Positions 34,977 through 44,021 of a stretch of 64,000 nt of DNA are shown piece after piece. The notes under the pieces were generated by a model. The model was not told the origin of the DNA, made no database searches, and saw nothing but the letters and a program-made list of their open reading frames with translations. The DNA comes from CAMTVQ01 sp947085255 (GTDB lineage: Bacteria; Bacteroidota; Bacteroidia; Sphingobacteriales; Sphingobacteriaceae): NCBI GenBank assembly GCA_947085255.1, contig CAMTVQ010000001.1:310001-374000 (forward strand), written 5' to 3'. The translations under genes were made by a program, and so were the position numbers. Within the stretch, counting starts at the first letter, position 1; the number at the start of each line of letters is the position of its first letter.

Positions 34977-37082
34977 TTAAGTGTTTAATTCTTTAATGTA
35001 ATCGTAAATACTTATTTGTGCACGCTGACTAGGTTTTCCGGCATTGCTTCGGTACTTATTATTTTGTTGTTTGTTGATGATACGCGCCTTGGTATTATCG
35101 TGCCATTGTAAATCTAAAATAATTTTAATCTCGGTTTGTAACAGTTTATCATAAACCGGAAAAGCCACCTCTACACGATGATCTAGGTTACGAGTCATCC
35201 AATCTGCAGATGATAGATAATACTTTTCTTTACCATTGTTACCAAAAACAAATACCCTAGCATGTTCTAAGTACTTATCTATAATACTGATAGCCTCAAT
35301 ATTATCACTTACACCAGGTACGCCAGGTACTATACAACAGATACCACGTACAATTAATTTTATTTTTACACCTGCTTGACTAGCCTTGTATAATCGGTGC
35401 ACAAAAACATCATCTACCAAACTGTTTACCTTAGCTATAATATATGCTGGCTTATGCTGTTTGGCATTGGCTATTTCTTTATCTATCAATTTCAGAAACT
35501 CCTTGCGCATATCAAGGGGCGCCACAATAAGGTGCTTATATCCGCTTTTTGCATGCCCTTTTTCTAAGGCTGTAAACAAATCGCTTACTTCATCTACAAT
35601 GCGCTTATCGGCAGTAAATAAGCTAAAATCACTATATACTTGTGCAGTACGCTCATTAAAGTTTCCTGTAGCTAAGTTGGCATAATGTACCAACGCATTT
35701 TTTTCTTTACGCGTAATTAAACACATTTTCGAATGTATTTTTAGCGATGGTACCCCATGCAATACGGTAATACCTTCTTCTAAAAGTTTTTGCGTGTAAT
35801 TAATATTGTTTTGTTCATCAAAACGCGCCTTTACCTCCATTAATACCGTTACTTTTTTGCCGTTGCGCGCTGCATTTATAAGTGCATTAATTACCGCCGA
35901 GTGGTTGGCTACGCGGTATAAGGTAATTTTAATAGCACGCACCTTTAAATCAATAGCCGCTTCGCGCAAAAAGTGTATCACGTAATCAAATGACTGATAC
36001 GGCAAAGTAATGAGGTGGTCTTTTTTTGCTATTTGATCAAAAAGGCTTTTAGAAAGGTCTAATCCTTTGCTTTTGATGGGTAAGTGCTTTGCGTATTCCA
36101 AATCGGGTCTACCCATGTTTGGAAAATTGATAAAGTCTTTAAAATTATGATAACGCCCGCCCGGAGTTAAATTTTCAGGTTTTAAACTCAAGTGATGCAC
36201 CAAATAAGCAACCATATCACTCGGCATTTGCGAGTCGTAGGTAAAACGTACCGGCTTACCTTTCTTACGTTGTTTTACTATCTTATTAATCAGCTCCAAA
36301 TAGTTTTTAGACACGTCGCTATCCAAATCCAGTTCAGCATCACGTGTTATCTTAATAGTATATGCTTCAAACTGATCGTAATCAAAAATCGGGAATATAT
36401 CTTCTAAGCAATACCGAATTACATCATCTAACAGAATGATGTATTTAAGATTATTTGTATCGGGTAATACCAAAAAACGCGCATGTATTTCAGTAGAAAT
36501 TTCGATAAGCGCATGGCGATAACTACCCAGTTTACCCGCCTTTGATAAGCGCACAAATAAATAGATACTCTTATCGCGTAGTACTGGAAATTCCTTCAAA
36601 TTATCCACCATTACCGGCACCAAGGTGGGTAATACTTTATCCTGAAAATAGCTTTTTACAAAATGTCCACGCTGTACGTTTAGCTGCGTTTCATTAATGA
36701 TGAATATCTTTTCTTCGGCAAGTTCTTTAATCAACACCTCGTTCCATAGCACATCAAAACGGTGTTGTTGCTTTATAACTGCTTTTTGTATTTGCACCAA
36801 TAAACGCTTGGGTATTTGTCCCAAAAGTGTTTTGTCTTTAATGTTTAATTCAGCTAGCCGATTAATAGAAGCCACACGTACCCTAAAAAACTCATCAAGA
36901 TTGGAAGAAAAGATCCCCATAAACTTAATACGCTCAATTAGTGGTACCGCCAAATCAAAGGCCTCTTGCAATACCCTATCGTTGAAGGATAACCAGCTCA
37001 ACTCTCGGTTTACAATAGGTATTTTGACTTTTTCGCTCATGCCTTCCCTTGTTTTGGGTAAGGACTTTTGCTGATTCAACAT
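34977..37082 (-). CDS. ppk1: polyphosphate kinase 1
   Basis: Reversible transfer of ATP gamma-phosphate to polyphosphate. The 701-aa protein contains the N domain (NRELSWLSFNDRVLQEA), the head domain, and both catalytic PLD-like domains: ALINAARNGKKVTVLMEVKARFDEQNN, LKIHSKMCLI (the phosphorylated His), HYANLATGNFNERTA and the C-terminal YLSSADWMTRNLDHRVEVAFPV. Co-transcribed with ppx. Confidence 0.95.
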   Translation of the reverse strand: MLNQQKSLPKTREGMSEKVKIPIVNRELSWLSFNDRVLQEAFDLAVPLIERIKFMGIFSSNLDEFFRVRVASINRLAELNIKDKTLLGQIPKRLLVQIQKAVIKQQHRFDVLWNEVLIKELAEEKIFIINETQLNVQRGHFVKSYFQDKVLPTLVPVMVDNLKEFPVLRDKSIYLFVRLSKAGKLGSYRHALIEISTEIHARFLVLPDTNNLKYIILLDDVIRYCLEDIFPIFDYDQFEAYTIKITRDAELDLDSDVSKNYLELINKIVKQRKKGKPVRFTYDSQMPSDMVAYLVHHLSLKPENLTPGGRYHNFKDFINFPNMGRPDLEYAKHLPIKSKGLDLSKSLFDQIAKKDHLITLPYQSFDYVIHFLREAAIDLKVRAIKITLYRVANHSAVINALINAARNGKKVTVLMEVKARFDEQNNINYTQKLLEEGITVLHGVPSLKIHSKMCLITRKEKNALVHYANLATGNFNERTAQVYSDFSLFTADKRIVDEVSDLFTALEKGHAKSGYKHLIVAPLDMRKEFLKLIDKEIANAKQHKPAYIIAKVNSLVDDVFVHRLYKASQAGVKIKLIVRGICCIVPGVPGVSDNIEAISIIDKYLEHARVFVFGNNGKEKYYLSSADWMTRNLDHRVEVAFPVYDKLLQTEIKIILDLQWHDNTKARIINKQQNNKYRSNAGKPSQRAQISIYDYIKELNT

Positions 37083-37099
37083 TGTAGTTTGTGAAATAG

Positions 37100-37107
37100 C
37101 AAAAGTA
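37100..37107 (-). promoter_or_regulatory. candidate -7 box for ppk1
   Basis: TACTTTTG on the minus strand, 17 nt upstream of the start codon, fits TAnnTTTG. It implies a very short leader. No good -33 is seen. Confidence 0.45.
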
Positions 37108-37226
37108 CTTCTGTTGTGTAATGATAGACTTTATTTAATGTTACTAAAATGTTAAATTAACATTAATTGTCAAAAGTACAGAATAAGCAGAATCTCGGCA
37201 AAGAAGCAGTAAAGGAAATATACTAA

Positions 37227-37814
37227 TTAAGGCAATAGGTAAGAAAAACCTACCTTAGCAAGGGTACTTGTTGATCCTCTTGTTACTTCTGAATCAATAA
37301 TATTAAACTGTAGGCTTGTAAAACGTACAGAAGTTTCGAGAAATGCACGTTTGCTTAGGCGCAAACTTAGAGCGGGACTTATACTTGGAAGTATTGTTAT
37401 ATCGACTAAGAGCCATTTTTTTTCATTTTCTGTCTTATGGGCAACAAAGTAATTTTCAATAGTACCTTGAATAAAAAATCGAATTCTTTTTTCACGATTC
37501 AGTAAATAATATCGGGCTAATACACCATAATAGAATTGATTGGTAGAATGTACATTACCATAAAAATCATTTCGCAGAAAATTATTACCTAGTACTGCTC
37601 CTAATTGCAGATTATTGGCGAAAAAATAACCTGCAAAAATTTCACCATTAAATAATAGTTGTTTAGCTCTATCATCCTCAAGCCTATTGTCTATCGTATA
37701 AAAAAGGTTTGTTTTAGTAAAAGCACCATCTATCCCTACTAAAAAATCTTTTTTGCATTGTGCTTGCACAAAACCCATAACCCCGATAAAGAAATACAGC
37801 AATAAAACTCTCAT
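37227..37814 (-). CDS. outer-membrane beta-barrel-like protein
   Basis: A 195-aa exported protein: signal peptide MRVLLLYFFIGVMGFVQAQ, then alternating amphipathic strands rich in aromatic residues (GEIFAGYFFANNLQLGAVLGNNF, YGVLARYYLLNREKRIRFFIQG, FLETSVRFTSLQFN). This resembles small 8-strand porin-like barrels. It is the last gene of a three-gene group with the barrel at 37819 (4-nt gap) and the lipoprotein at 38401. Confidence 0.75.
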   Translation of the reverse strand: MRVLLLYFFIGVMGFVQAQCKKDFLVGIDGAFTKTNLFYTIDNRLEDDRAKQLLFNGEIFAGYFFANNLQLGAVLGNNFLRNDFYGNVHSTNQFYYGVLARYYLLNREKRIRFFIQGTIENYFVAHKTENEKKWLLVDITILPSISPALSLRLSKRAFLETSVRFTSLQFNIIDSEVTRGSTSTLAKVGFSYLLP

Positions 37815-37818
37815 AATA

Positions 37819-38397
37819 TTAGAAATAATAATTAAGCCCTATTTTGGCAGTAAATGGATTATAATTACCATAAACAACTCGTTGATTACCTGTAAAAAGC
37901 TGCACCTCTTGCCAATTTGCCAAAACACCCAATGCCAGTTTATCGGCAATAAAATAATCTACCCCTATTCCATAATTAGCTATTGATAAATCATATAGGC
38001 TAATATTAGTACTTTCCTGATAATAATAACTTGCTTGATTATATTGATAACTCACCCTCGACCCATAGCCTAAACCAGCTTGAAGATAGCCTACCGCCTT
38101 TTTATACTGTACTGCCGAAAAACGCACTGTTGGCACTACATCTACTGCATATTGTTTAGATACATTGTACCCTCTATATTGCGAAGCAACTATTTGAATA
38201 GTGCCGCCAAAAGCGAGTCTTTTGGTAAAAAAATATAATAAAGAAGGCTGTAGTGAAAAGTTAGTATTAACATGAATGGCACTTCTCTGCTGTTTATAAG
38301 AGGCATTTGCCCCCACTAAAAAATTACCTTTTTCTATTTGGGCAACAGCACAGGTACTTAAAAAATACAAGAAGAATAATGTTAATTGTTTTTTCAT
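37819..38397 (-). CDS. outer-membrane beta-barrel-like protein
   Basis: A 192-aa protein with signal peptide MKKQLTLFFLYFLSTCAVAQ and a mature part of alternating strands (GNFLVGANASYKQQ, LLYFFTKRLAFGGTIQIV, AVGYLQAGLGYGSRVSYQYNQ, IGVDYFIADKLALGVLANW) ending NPFTAKIGLNYYF, a typical barrel C-terminus with terminal Phe. It is similar in size and style to the next gene, so the two may be distant paralogues. The start follows the upstream lipoprotein stop by 3 nt. Confidence 0.8.
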   Translation of the reverse strand: MKKQLTLFFLYFLSTCAVAQIEKGNFLVGANASYKQQRSAIHVNTNFSLQPSLLYFFTKRLAFGGTIQIVASQYRGYNVSKQYAVDVVPTVRFSAVQYKKAVGYLQAGLGYGSRVSYQYNQASYYYQESTNISLYDLSIANYGIGVDYFIADKLALGVLANWQEVQLFTGNQRVVYGNYNPFTAKIGLNYYF

Positions 38398-38400
38398 GCT

Positions 38401-38918
38401 TTAGCGAAAGTAATAGAAAAAAGCATCTCGGTTTTTTATATCAACAGCAATACTGGTAGTATCTAACTCAGGTCTATCAATCCAAAGTGTGGGGTATTGC
38501 TTAATGGTAAATTCAGTAGAAGCAAAACCATAAAATTTTTGCCATCCTTTATTTTCTGAATTGAATCTGTATTGGCTGCAAATAAAATGCAGTATTTATT
38601 TAAGAAAATATTTACGGCAATGTCCTCATCTAATAAATCATCTAAATAGGAATAATACAAACTGGGGCTATATGTATTAAAATAGGTAATATATACTTTA
38701 TTTTGCGCCTTAGCAACAGCACGTAAAGAATCGTGATTTCGGCTATGCCACACTAATGCTGGGTTGTAAAATGAAGTATCATGAGTAAGTGATATGCTGC
38801 GATTATTGGATAAACGCAAACGCCTATCTTCAGGCAAAGTAGGAGTGAAATTTTCGCAAGCTGCAAATACTATTATTCCTATAAAACAAAAAGCAATAAT
38901 TTTAGATAGGTATATCAT
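38401..38918 (-). pseudogene. lipoprotein gene with a frameshift in its 3' part
   Basis: From 38918 the frame encodes MIYLSKIIAFCFIGIIVFAACENF, a lipoprotein signal with lipobox FAAC, and continues sensibly to about KYCILFAANTDS. In that frame it ends at 38463 with an unlikely Leu-rich tail. A neighbouring frame from about 38575 reads NSENKGWQKFYGFAST, EFTIKQYPTLWIDRPELD and DIKNRDAFFYYFR and stops at 38401, 3 nt before the next start, which is the natural end of the gene. One indel between about 38550 and 38580 therefore splits it (mutation or assembly error). The family is not recognised. Confidence 0.7.
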
Positions 38919-38981
38919 CTGTTTCAGTAAAAGTAAATATATAACATTTGTACAAATTGATTACATACAATCTTTAATTAG

Positions 38982-38989
38982 TATTTTTG
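38982..38989 (+). promoter_or_regulatory. candidate -7 box for yajQ
   Basis: TATTTTTG fits TAnnTTTG, 20 nt upstream of the ATG at 39010. Confidence 0.45.
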
Positions 38990-39009
38990 AACTATAACTA
39001 ATTCCTTTT

Positions 39010-39501
39010 ATGCCCTCATTCGACATTGTAAGTAAAATAGATGCGCAAACATTAGACAACGCACTCAACAACGCTAAAAAAGAGATTACCAATCGCTACG
39101 ATTTTAATGGCTCAAAAACCACTATCGATCACGATAAGAAAACCAATCAGCTAACCATCGTTACCGAAGACGATATGAAGCTAAAAGCTATAAATGATGT
39201 GCTTATCAGCCGGCTTTTAAAGCAAAACCTTGACCCTACTTGCTTGGATTGGGGTAAAGAACATTATGCTTCGGGTAATATGATTCGCAAAGAATTGAAG
39301 ATAAAAGAAGGAATTGATAAAGAAACTGCCAAAAAAGTGGTGAAAAAAATCAAAGACAGTAAACTGCGTGTAGAGGTTTCGATAATGGACGACCAAATAC
39401 GTGTTAATGCCAAAAAAATTGATGATTTACAAGCTGTAATTGCAGTTGTACGCGGTGATGACTTTGGGCAACCGCTTCAATACATTAATATGCGTAGCTA
39501 A
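39010..39501 (+). CDS. yajQ: YajQ-family nucleotide (cyclic di-GMP)-binding protein
   Basis: A 163-aa protein matching the family end to end: MPSFDIVSKIDAQTLDNALNN, NRYDFNGSKTTI, the two ferredoxin-like repeats and the closing VVRGDDFGQPLQYINMR. Some homologues bind c-di-GMP and act as transcription co-regulators; in others RNA or nucleotide binding is suggested. It is monocistronic here. Confidence 0.93.
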   Translation: MPSFDIVSKIDAQTLDNALNNAKKEITNRYDFNGSKTTIDHDKKTNQLTIVTEDDMKLKAINDVLISRLLKQNLDPTCLDWGKEHYASGNMIRKELKIKEGIDKETAKKVVKKIKDSKLRVEVSIMDDQIRVNAKKIDDLQAVIAVVRGDDFGQPLQYINMRS

Positions 39502-39530
39502 GTACTAATTGTGAGGGGTTAAGTATTCAA

Positions 39531-40064
39531 CTAAAAACCAATACCAAAACCTGCTCTAATAATTGGATTAGGATACGGAGAGAATCTATTATCGTTCAGG
39601 TTAAACAATACCAACAAATCGATACTCGAGTTGCTACCTAACATCTGTCGGTATCCACCGCCTACCAAAAACGAAAACACATTTACACGTTTGGAAGTAT
39701 TATCTTCAAAAAATTCCCGACTTAATTCCTCCAGTTCGGTATGTGCAAATAATGATTCGGTAATACGGTAGCGCCCAAATACTTTGGCACCATAATTATT
39801 GAAATTGAGATTTATCTTCAACAATTTATCTTGGTAGTTAACATATTGATATACCAGTCCTGGGCCAGCCATAAATCGGTCAGTAAACTTATACCCGACC
39901 ACTGGTGATATATCTAAGGTCGTTAAACGCTCGCGTCCAGTTGAACCAAAGCTTACACCAAAGTTACCCCCGAAATACAAGCGGTCTTTAAACGGACGTG
40001 TATCTTGAGCAAGTAGTGATAAACTACTCAACAACAGCACTATTGAAATTACCTGTGTACGCAT
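39531..40064 (-). CDS. outer-membrane beta-barrel-like protein
   Basis: The open frame begins at 40103, but the ATG at 40064 starts a clean signal peptide (MRTQVISIVLLLSSLSLLAQ) and is preferred, giving 177 aa. The mature sequence alternates strands and turns (LYFGGNFGVSFGS, DISPVVGYKFTDRFMAGPGLVYQYVNY, NYGAKVFGRYRI, FSFLVGGGYRQML) and ends IIRAGFGIGF, a barrel-type terminal Phe. It is convergent with yajQ. Specific function unknown. Confidence 0.75.
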   Translation of the reverse strand: MRTQVISIVLLLSSLSLLAQDTRPFKDRLYFGGNFGVSFGSTGRERLTTLDISPVVGYKFTDRFMAGPGLVYQYVNYQDKLLKINLNFNNYGAKVFGRYRITESLFAHTELEELSREFFEDNTSKRVNVFSFLVGGGYRQMLGSNSSIDLLVLFNLNDNRFSPYPNPIIRAGFGIGF

Positions 40065-40135
40065 TAACCAAAAATACAAAAAAATGCGGTTGAATGAAAT
40101 CATCCAACCGCATCTGTTGCCCTTAAAGCTATCAA

Positions 40136-40579
40136 TTAGCTAATTTTTATCTCTTTAGGCATTACCTTAGCCTCTGGCTGCTTAGCAATATTAATGCTTA
40201 ATACGCCATTGGTATAATTTGCAGCTATCTCCTCTTTATTAGCCATTTCGGGTAATACGAAACTGCGTGTAAAGGCAGCGTAGCTAAACTCTTTACGGGT
40301 GTACCTATCGGTAGATTCGCTTTTTTGGTCTTGCTTTTCTACACTAATAGTCAATAGCTCTCCCTCCAAGTGGAGTTTGAAGTCTTCTTTTTCGAGTCCT
40401 GGTGCCGCTAATTCTATGGTAAAAGCATCCGCTTTTTCGCCAACATTTACTGCGGGTAGTTTGTTGGTAAAAGAATCATTAACCAGTGAATCACTAAAAA
40501 AGTCTTCGAAAAGTGGTGCGAAGAATGGACGATAGCCCACTGGGCGATGGTCGCTGTTTTTGAATTTTACGAGTGTCAT
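40136..40579 (-). CDS. hsp20: small heat-shock protein, Hsp20/alpha-crystallin family
   Basis: ATP-independent chaperone, 147 aa. The alpha-crystallin domain runs from about 42 to 135 (ADAFTIELAAPGLEKEDFKLHLEGELLTISVE, FSYAAFTRSFVLPE, AANYTNGVLSINIAK) and the C-terminus has the IKI (I-x-I) anchor. It has a strong Shine-Dalgarno AGGAGG (40588-40593, complement) 8 nt before the ATG, rare in this phylum and suggesting high or special translation. Confidence 0.93.
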   Translation of the reverse strand: MTLVKFKNSDHRPVGYRPFFAPLFEDFFSDSLVNDSFTNKLPAVNVGEKADAFTIELAAPGLEKEDFKLHLEGELLTISVEKQDQKSESTDRYTRKEFSYAAFTRSFVLPEMANKEEIAANYTNGVLSINIAKQPEAKVMPKEIKIS

Positions 40580-40701
40580 TTTATGTTCCTCCTATTTTTT
40601 TAAGGTTATATGTGCCATTTATCAAGCTACATACCAAAACACTTTTTTATGAAAAAATATCATTTTTACTGACACATATTCCGAATTTGATATTTTTATA
40701 C

Positions 40702-40714
40702 TGACATTTCGTCA
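40702..40714. promoter_or_regulatory. TGAC-N5-GTCA inverted repeat between hsp20 and the thioesterase
   Basis: TGACATTTCGTCA is an inverted repeat with 5-nt centre in the divergent gap; another TGACA half-site lies near 40669-40673. Such a dyad upstream of a heat-shock gene could be a regulator site, by inference only. Confidence 0.4.
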
Positions 40715-40765
40715 AAAAACTCGTTTATTGACTGTTATTTTAGCCCCTTTTAGTTTCTTTGCAGT

Positions 40766-41182
40766 ATGGATACTCTATTACCCGATTTTAAGTTTAAAGC
40801 ACCACTGGTACAACGATGGAGCGATACCGATGCTATTGGGCATGTAAACAATGCCAATTACCTCACCTACTTTGAGGAAGCACGCGTTGCTTATTTAGAA
40901 GAGATATTGCACTGGGATTGGACTAAATGGGGAATGTTGGTAGCAAAGGCCGTTATCGATTTTAAAGCTCCTCTTCTTTACCAAGAAAAAGCAGAAATAT
41001 ACACCCGCATTGCACGCATAGGAAGCAAAAGCTTTGATATAGAATATGCCATTGTAGTAAACGATACGACTATTAAAGCTACAGGCACAACGGTAATGGT
41101 GTTTTTTGATTACGCAGCCAACAAATCGGTAGTTATACCAGATGATTTGAGAGCATTGATGGAAAAAGCCGAAAAGCGCTAA
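40766..41182 (+). CDS. acyl-CoA thioesterase, 4HBT hot-dog family
   Basis: A 138-aa single hot-dog protein with QRWSDTDAIGHVNNANYLTYFEEARVAYLEE, the 4HBT active-site region with its Asp, and IARIGSKSFDIEYAI. It is related to, but distinct from, the YbgC-like gene at 32288. It is divergent from hsp20 and monocistronic. Confidence 0.87.
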   Translation: MDTLLPDFKFKAPLVQRWSDTDAIGHVNNANYLTYFEEARVAYLEEILHWDWTKWGMLVAKAVIDFKAPLLYQEKAEIYTRIARIGSKSFDIEYAIVVNDTTIKATGTTVMVFFDYAANKSVVIPDDLRALMEKAEKR

Positions 41183-41194
41183 TAAAGGAAGTAA

Positions 41195-41617
41195 TTAGGC
41201 GTTCTCCAATGCTGCAATATCAAATTTGGTCATTTGCATAAATGCCTGTATTACTTTGGGCGCTTTTTGTGGATCAGACATTAATTTTCCTAAAATAGTA
41301 GGTACAATTTGCCAAGACACGCCGAACTTATCATCCAACCAGCCGCATTGGCTATACACTCCGCCTGCACCTAGTTTTTCCCAGTAAAAATCTATTTCCT
41401 CCTGTGTTTCGCATTCTATAACAAAAGAAGTTGCAGGAGAGAACTTATACTGTGGGCCACCATTTAATCCCATAAATTTCATTCCGTTCAACTCGAAATT
41501 TACCACCATTGGGTTTTCGGCAGTAATTTTCGAATCTTTAAAAATAGAACAGTAATACTCTGCTGCTGCTTTAGCTTGTCCATCAAACCACAAGCAAGGG
41601 TATAGTTTATTCGTCAT
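41195..41617 (-). CDS. VOC/PhnB-like glyoxalase-fold protein
   Basis: A 140-aa member of the 3-demethylubiquinone-9 3-methyltransferase-like (PhnB) VOC group: LYPCLWFDGQAKAAAEYYCSIFKDSKI, MVVNFELNGMKFMGLNGGPQYKFSPATSFVIECETQEEIDFYW split across the fold, and CGWLDDKFGVSWQIVP, the family's signature ending. The methyltransferase name in databases is historical and the reaction is unknown. Confidence 0.87.
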   Translation of the reverse strand: MTNKLYPCLWFDGQAKAAAEYYCSIFKDSKITAENPMVVNFELNGMKFMGLNGGPQYKFSPATSFVIECETQEEIDFYWEKLGAGGVYSQCGWLDDKFGVSWQIVPTILGKLMSDPQKAPKVIQAFMQMTKFDIAALENA

Positions 41618-41680
41618 GCGCTTAGTTATTTAAGGGGGATAATGTGTGTTTTTATGCAATTTTACTCGAATACAATTTCA

Positions 41681-43063
41681 TTAAAATATCTTTCCTGGAT
41701 TCATTATTCCATTCGGATCGAATACTTTTTTAATGCCGCGCATTAACTCCAAGTGTATGTCTGAATACTTTATAGGCATATACGAACGCTGCACATAACC
41801 AATTCCGTGCTCGCCACTAATGGTTCCGCCTAAGGCAACCGTAAGTTCAAATAACTCGCGAATACCTTTTGGTAATTCTGTTTTCCAGGCTTGCTCGCTC
41901 ATACTGCCTTTTAGGATGTTTATATGCAAATTACCATCACCCGCATGCCCATAACATATCGATTGAAATCCGTATTGATTACCAATTGATTTTAACCCAG
42001 CAATAAGCTGAGGCAAATGCGCGCGCGGCACTACGGTATCTTCTTCCTTATATACCGAGTGTGCTTTTACCGAGTGGGCTATATTTCGACGAATTTTCCA
42101 AAACTGCTCTTTTTGAGTTGCTGTATCTGCAAATAACACATCTGTGCAATTGTATTCATACAGTACTTCGGTAATGCATTCGCACTCTTTTAACAACGGA
42201 TCCATAGCATTTCCATCTACTTCTATCAGCAAATAGGCTGCAATAGTAGGTGCAATATCAAACGCAATGCCCTCATGCGCTACTACCCAAGCTACAGCAT
42301 CACGCTCCATAAACTCTAAAGCCGAAGGAACACTACCCGCACTAAATATAGCTGAAACAGCTGTACAGGCTTGCTCTACTGCTGTAAAAGACGCCAATAA
42401 CAGGATGTTTTGTTTCGGAGCTGGAATCAGTTTTACCACAGCTTTGGTAACAATACCCAATGTGCCTTCACTACCAATTAGTAGTTGCGTAAGGTTATAA
42501 CCCGACGCGTATTTAAGGGTATTGGCTCCTGTCCAAACAATATCGCCAGTAGGTAATACCACTTCTAAATTTAAAATATACTCGCGAATGGTACCGTATT
42601 TTACTACTCTGGGGCCACCCGAACCGTGTGCAATATTTCCTCCCAACATACACGAACCTTTGCTCGATGGGTCGATAGGATAGTATAAATCGTGTTGGGC
42701 CACCGCTTGCATCAGTACTTCGGTAATTACACCGGTTTCTACCGTAGCTTGTAAGTTTTTAGTATCTATTTGAAGTATTTTATTCAACCGCTCTACAGAA
42801 AGAAGCACTCCCCCTTTAATAGGCAACGCACCTCCGCTCAATCCTGTTCCACCTGCACGGGGTGTTATGGCAATACGCTGTTCGTTACAATAGCGCACTA
42901 TGGCAGCTATTTGCTCAACGGTAAATGGCTTGAGTACAATCTCTGGTAAAAAGTGTAAGTCTTCGGTTTCGTCATGCGCATAATGCGCTAAGGTTTCTGC
43001 ATCTACAAAAACAGCATCTGCCCCTATTAATTGCCTAAAGTGGTGTATGTGCTCGCTACGCAT
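41681..43063 (-). CDS. FAD-linked oxidase, GlcD/D-lactate dehydrogenase type
   Basis: A 460-aa flavoprotein oxidising a 2-hydroxy acid (glycolate or D-lactate). The FAD-binding PCMH domain has ITPRAGGTGLSGGALPIKGGVLLSVERLN and GGNIAHGSGGPRVVKYGT; the C-terminal FAD-oxidase domain has CYGHAGDGNLHINIL and TISGEHGIGYVQR, whose His residues bind metal in this family. The protein ends MNPGKIF. No GlcE/GlcF partners are adjacent. It is followed by kdsA upstream with an 8-nt gap, so both may be co-transcribed. Confidence 0.88.
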   Translation of the reverse strand: MRSEHIHHFRQLIGADAVFVDAETLAHYAHDETEDLHFLPEIVLKPFTVEQIAAIVRYCNEQRIAITPRAGGTGLSGGALPIKGGVLLSVERLNKILQIDTKNLQATVETGVITEVLMQAVAQHDLYYPIDPSSKGSCMLGGNIAHGSGGPRVVKYGTIREYILNLEVVLPTGDIVWTGANTLKYASGYNLTQLLIGSEGTLGIVTKAVVKLIPAPKQNILLLASFTAVEQACTAVSAIFSAGSVPSALEFMERDAVAWVVAHEGIAFDIAPTIAAYLLIEVDGNAMDPLLKECECITEVLYEYNCTDVLFADTATQKEQFWKIRRNIAHSVKAHSVYKEEDTVVPRAHLPQLIAGLKSIGNQYGFQSICYGHAGDGNLHINILKGSMSEQAWKTELPKGIRELFELTVALGGTISGEHGIGYVQRSYMPIKYSDIHLELMRGIKKVFDPNGIMNPGKIF

Positions 43064-43071
43064 TAGCTAAA

Positions 43072-43887
43072 TTAGTCGTTTATCGCTGCACGAATGCGCA
43101 ACAATTTTACCAATAAGGGTTCTAATAAATGTAAAGGAAGCATATTCGCTCCGTCCGATTTTGCATTTTTTGGATCGGGATGTGTTTCTATAAACAAGCC
43201 ATCTGCACCAACGGCAATAGCAGCCTTTGCAATAGTTTCTATCAGTTCAGGCTTACCACCCGTAACGCCACTTGCTTGGTTGGGTTGTTGTAGAGAATGC
43301 GTAACATCCATTACTACTGGCACATTAAAGCTTTTCATTACCGGAATACCCCTAAAATCAACCACTAAATCTTGGTAACCAAATGTATTGCCCCTATCGG
43401 TAAGCACTACATTATCATTACCCGATTCTTTAATTTTATCAACCGCAAATATCATTGATTCGGCAGAAAGGAACTGTCCTTTCTTTACGTTTACCACTTT
43501 ACCCGTTTTTGCAGCAGCAACTAACAAATCAGTCTGACGGCATAAAAAAGCAGGTATTTGCAATATATCCACATAATCGGCGGCCATTGCAGCTTCTGTA
43601 CTTTCGTGAATATCAGTTACTGTAGGTATATCAAATGCTTTGCCTACTTTTTCAAGAATTTTTAACGCTTTTTCGTCGCCAATACCTGTAAATGAATCTA
43701 ATTTACTCCGATTTGCTTTGCGATACGAACCTTTAAATACAAATGGAATACCTAATTTATTGGTAATAGTATTAATCTGTTCGGCTATACGCATTGCCAT
43801 ATCTTCACTTTCTATAGCACACGGACCAGCCATTAAAAAGAAATTGGAAGATTGTTGATGGGAAAGATTGGATATTTTTGGAAGCAC
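43072..43887 (-). CDS. kdsA: 3-deoxy-8-phosphooctulonate (KDO-8-P) synthase
   Basis: Condenses arabinose-5-phosphate with phosphoenolpyruvate for the Kdo of LPS. The 271-aa protein shows FFLMAGPCAIESEDMAMRIAE, FKGSYRKANRSKLDSFTGIG, LQIPAFLCRQTDLLVAAAKTG and DGLFIETHPDPKNAKSDGANMLPL. The Asn in KANRSK and absence of the metal Cys at the N-terminus point to the metal-independent class. kdsD, which makes its substrate, is at 46300. A heptamer repeat tract lies 51 nt upstream. Confidence 0.95.
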   Translation of the reverse strand: MLPKISNLSHQQSSNFFLMAGPCAIESEDMAMRIAEQINTITNKLGIPFVFKGSYRKANRSKLDSFTGIGDEKALKILEKVGKAFDIPTVTDIHESTEAAMAADYVDILQIPAFLCRQTDLLVAAAKTGKVVNVKKGQFLSAESMIFAVDKIKESGNDNVVLTDRGNTFGYQDLVVDFRGIPVMKSFNVPVVMDVTHSLQQPNQASGVTGGKPELIETIAKAAIAVGADGLFIETHPDPKNAKSDGANMLPLHLLEPLLVKLLRIRAAIND

Positions 43888-43937
43888 TTTTTATTAATTA
43901 GTTAATGGAATAATTACTAACTTGATTTGTTATATTT

Positions 43938-44021
43938 TAATGACTAATGACTAATGACTAATGACTAATGACTAATGACTAATGACTAATGACTAATGAC
44001 TAATGACTAATGACTAATGAC
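43938..44021. repeat. twelve perfect tandem copies of TAATGAC
   Basis: 84 bp of uninterrupted 7-bp repeats, followed by a partial unit TAAT. It fills the gap between the recQ stop (44021-44023) and kdsA. The unit length is not a multiple of three and each unit contains TAA, so it is non-coding. Such a pure tract should be length-variable by slippage, and it lies where the kdsA promoter must be. Confidence 0.97.

Noticed and set aside
43938..44021. CRISPR-like array
   Set aside because: Units are contiguous 7-mers with no spacers; it is a simple tandem repeat.
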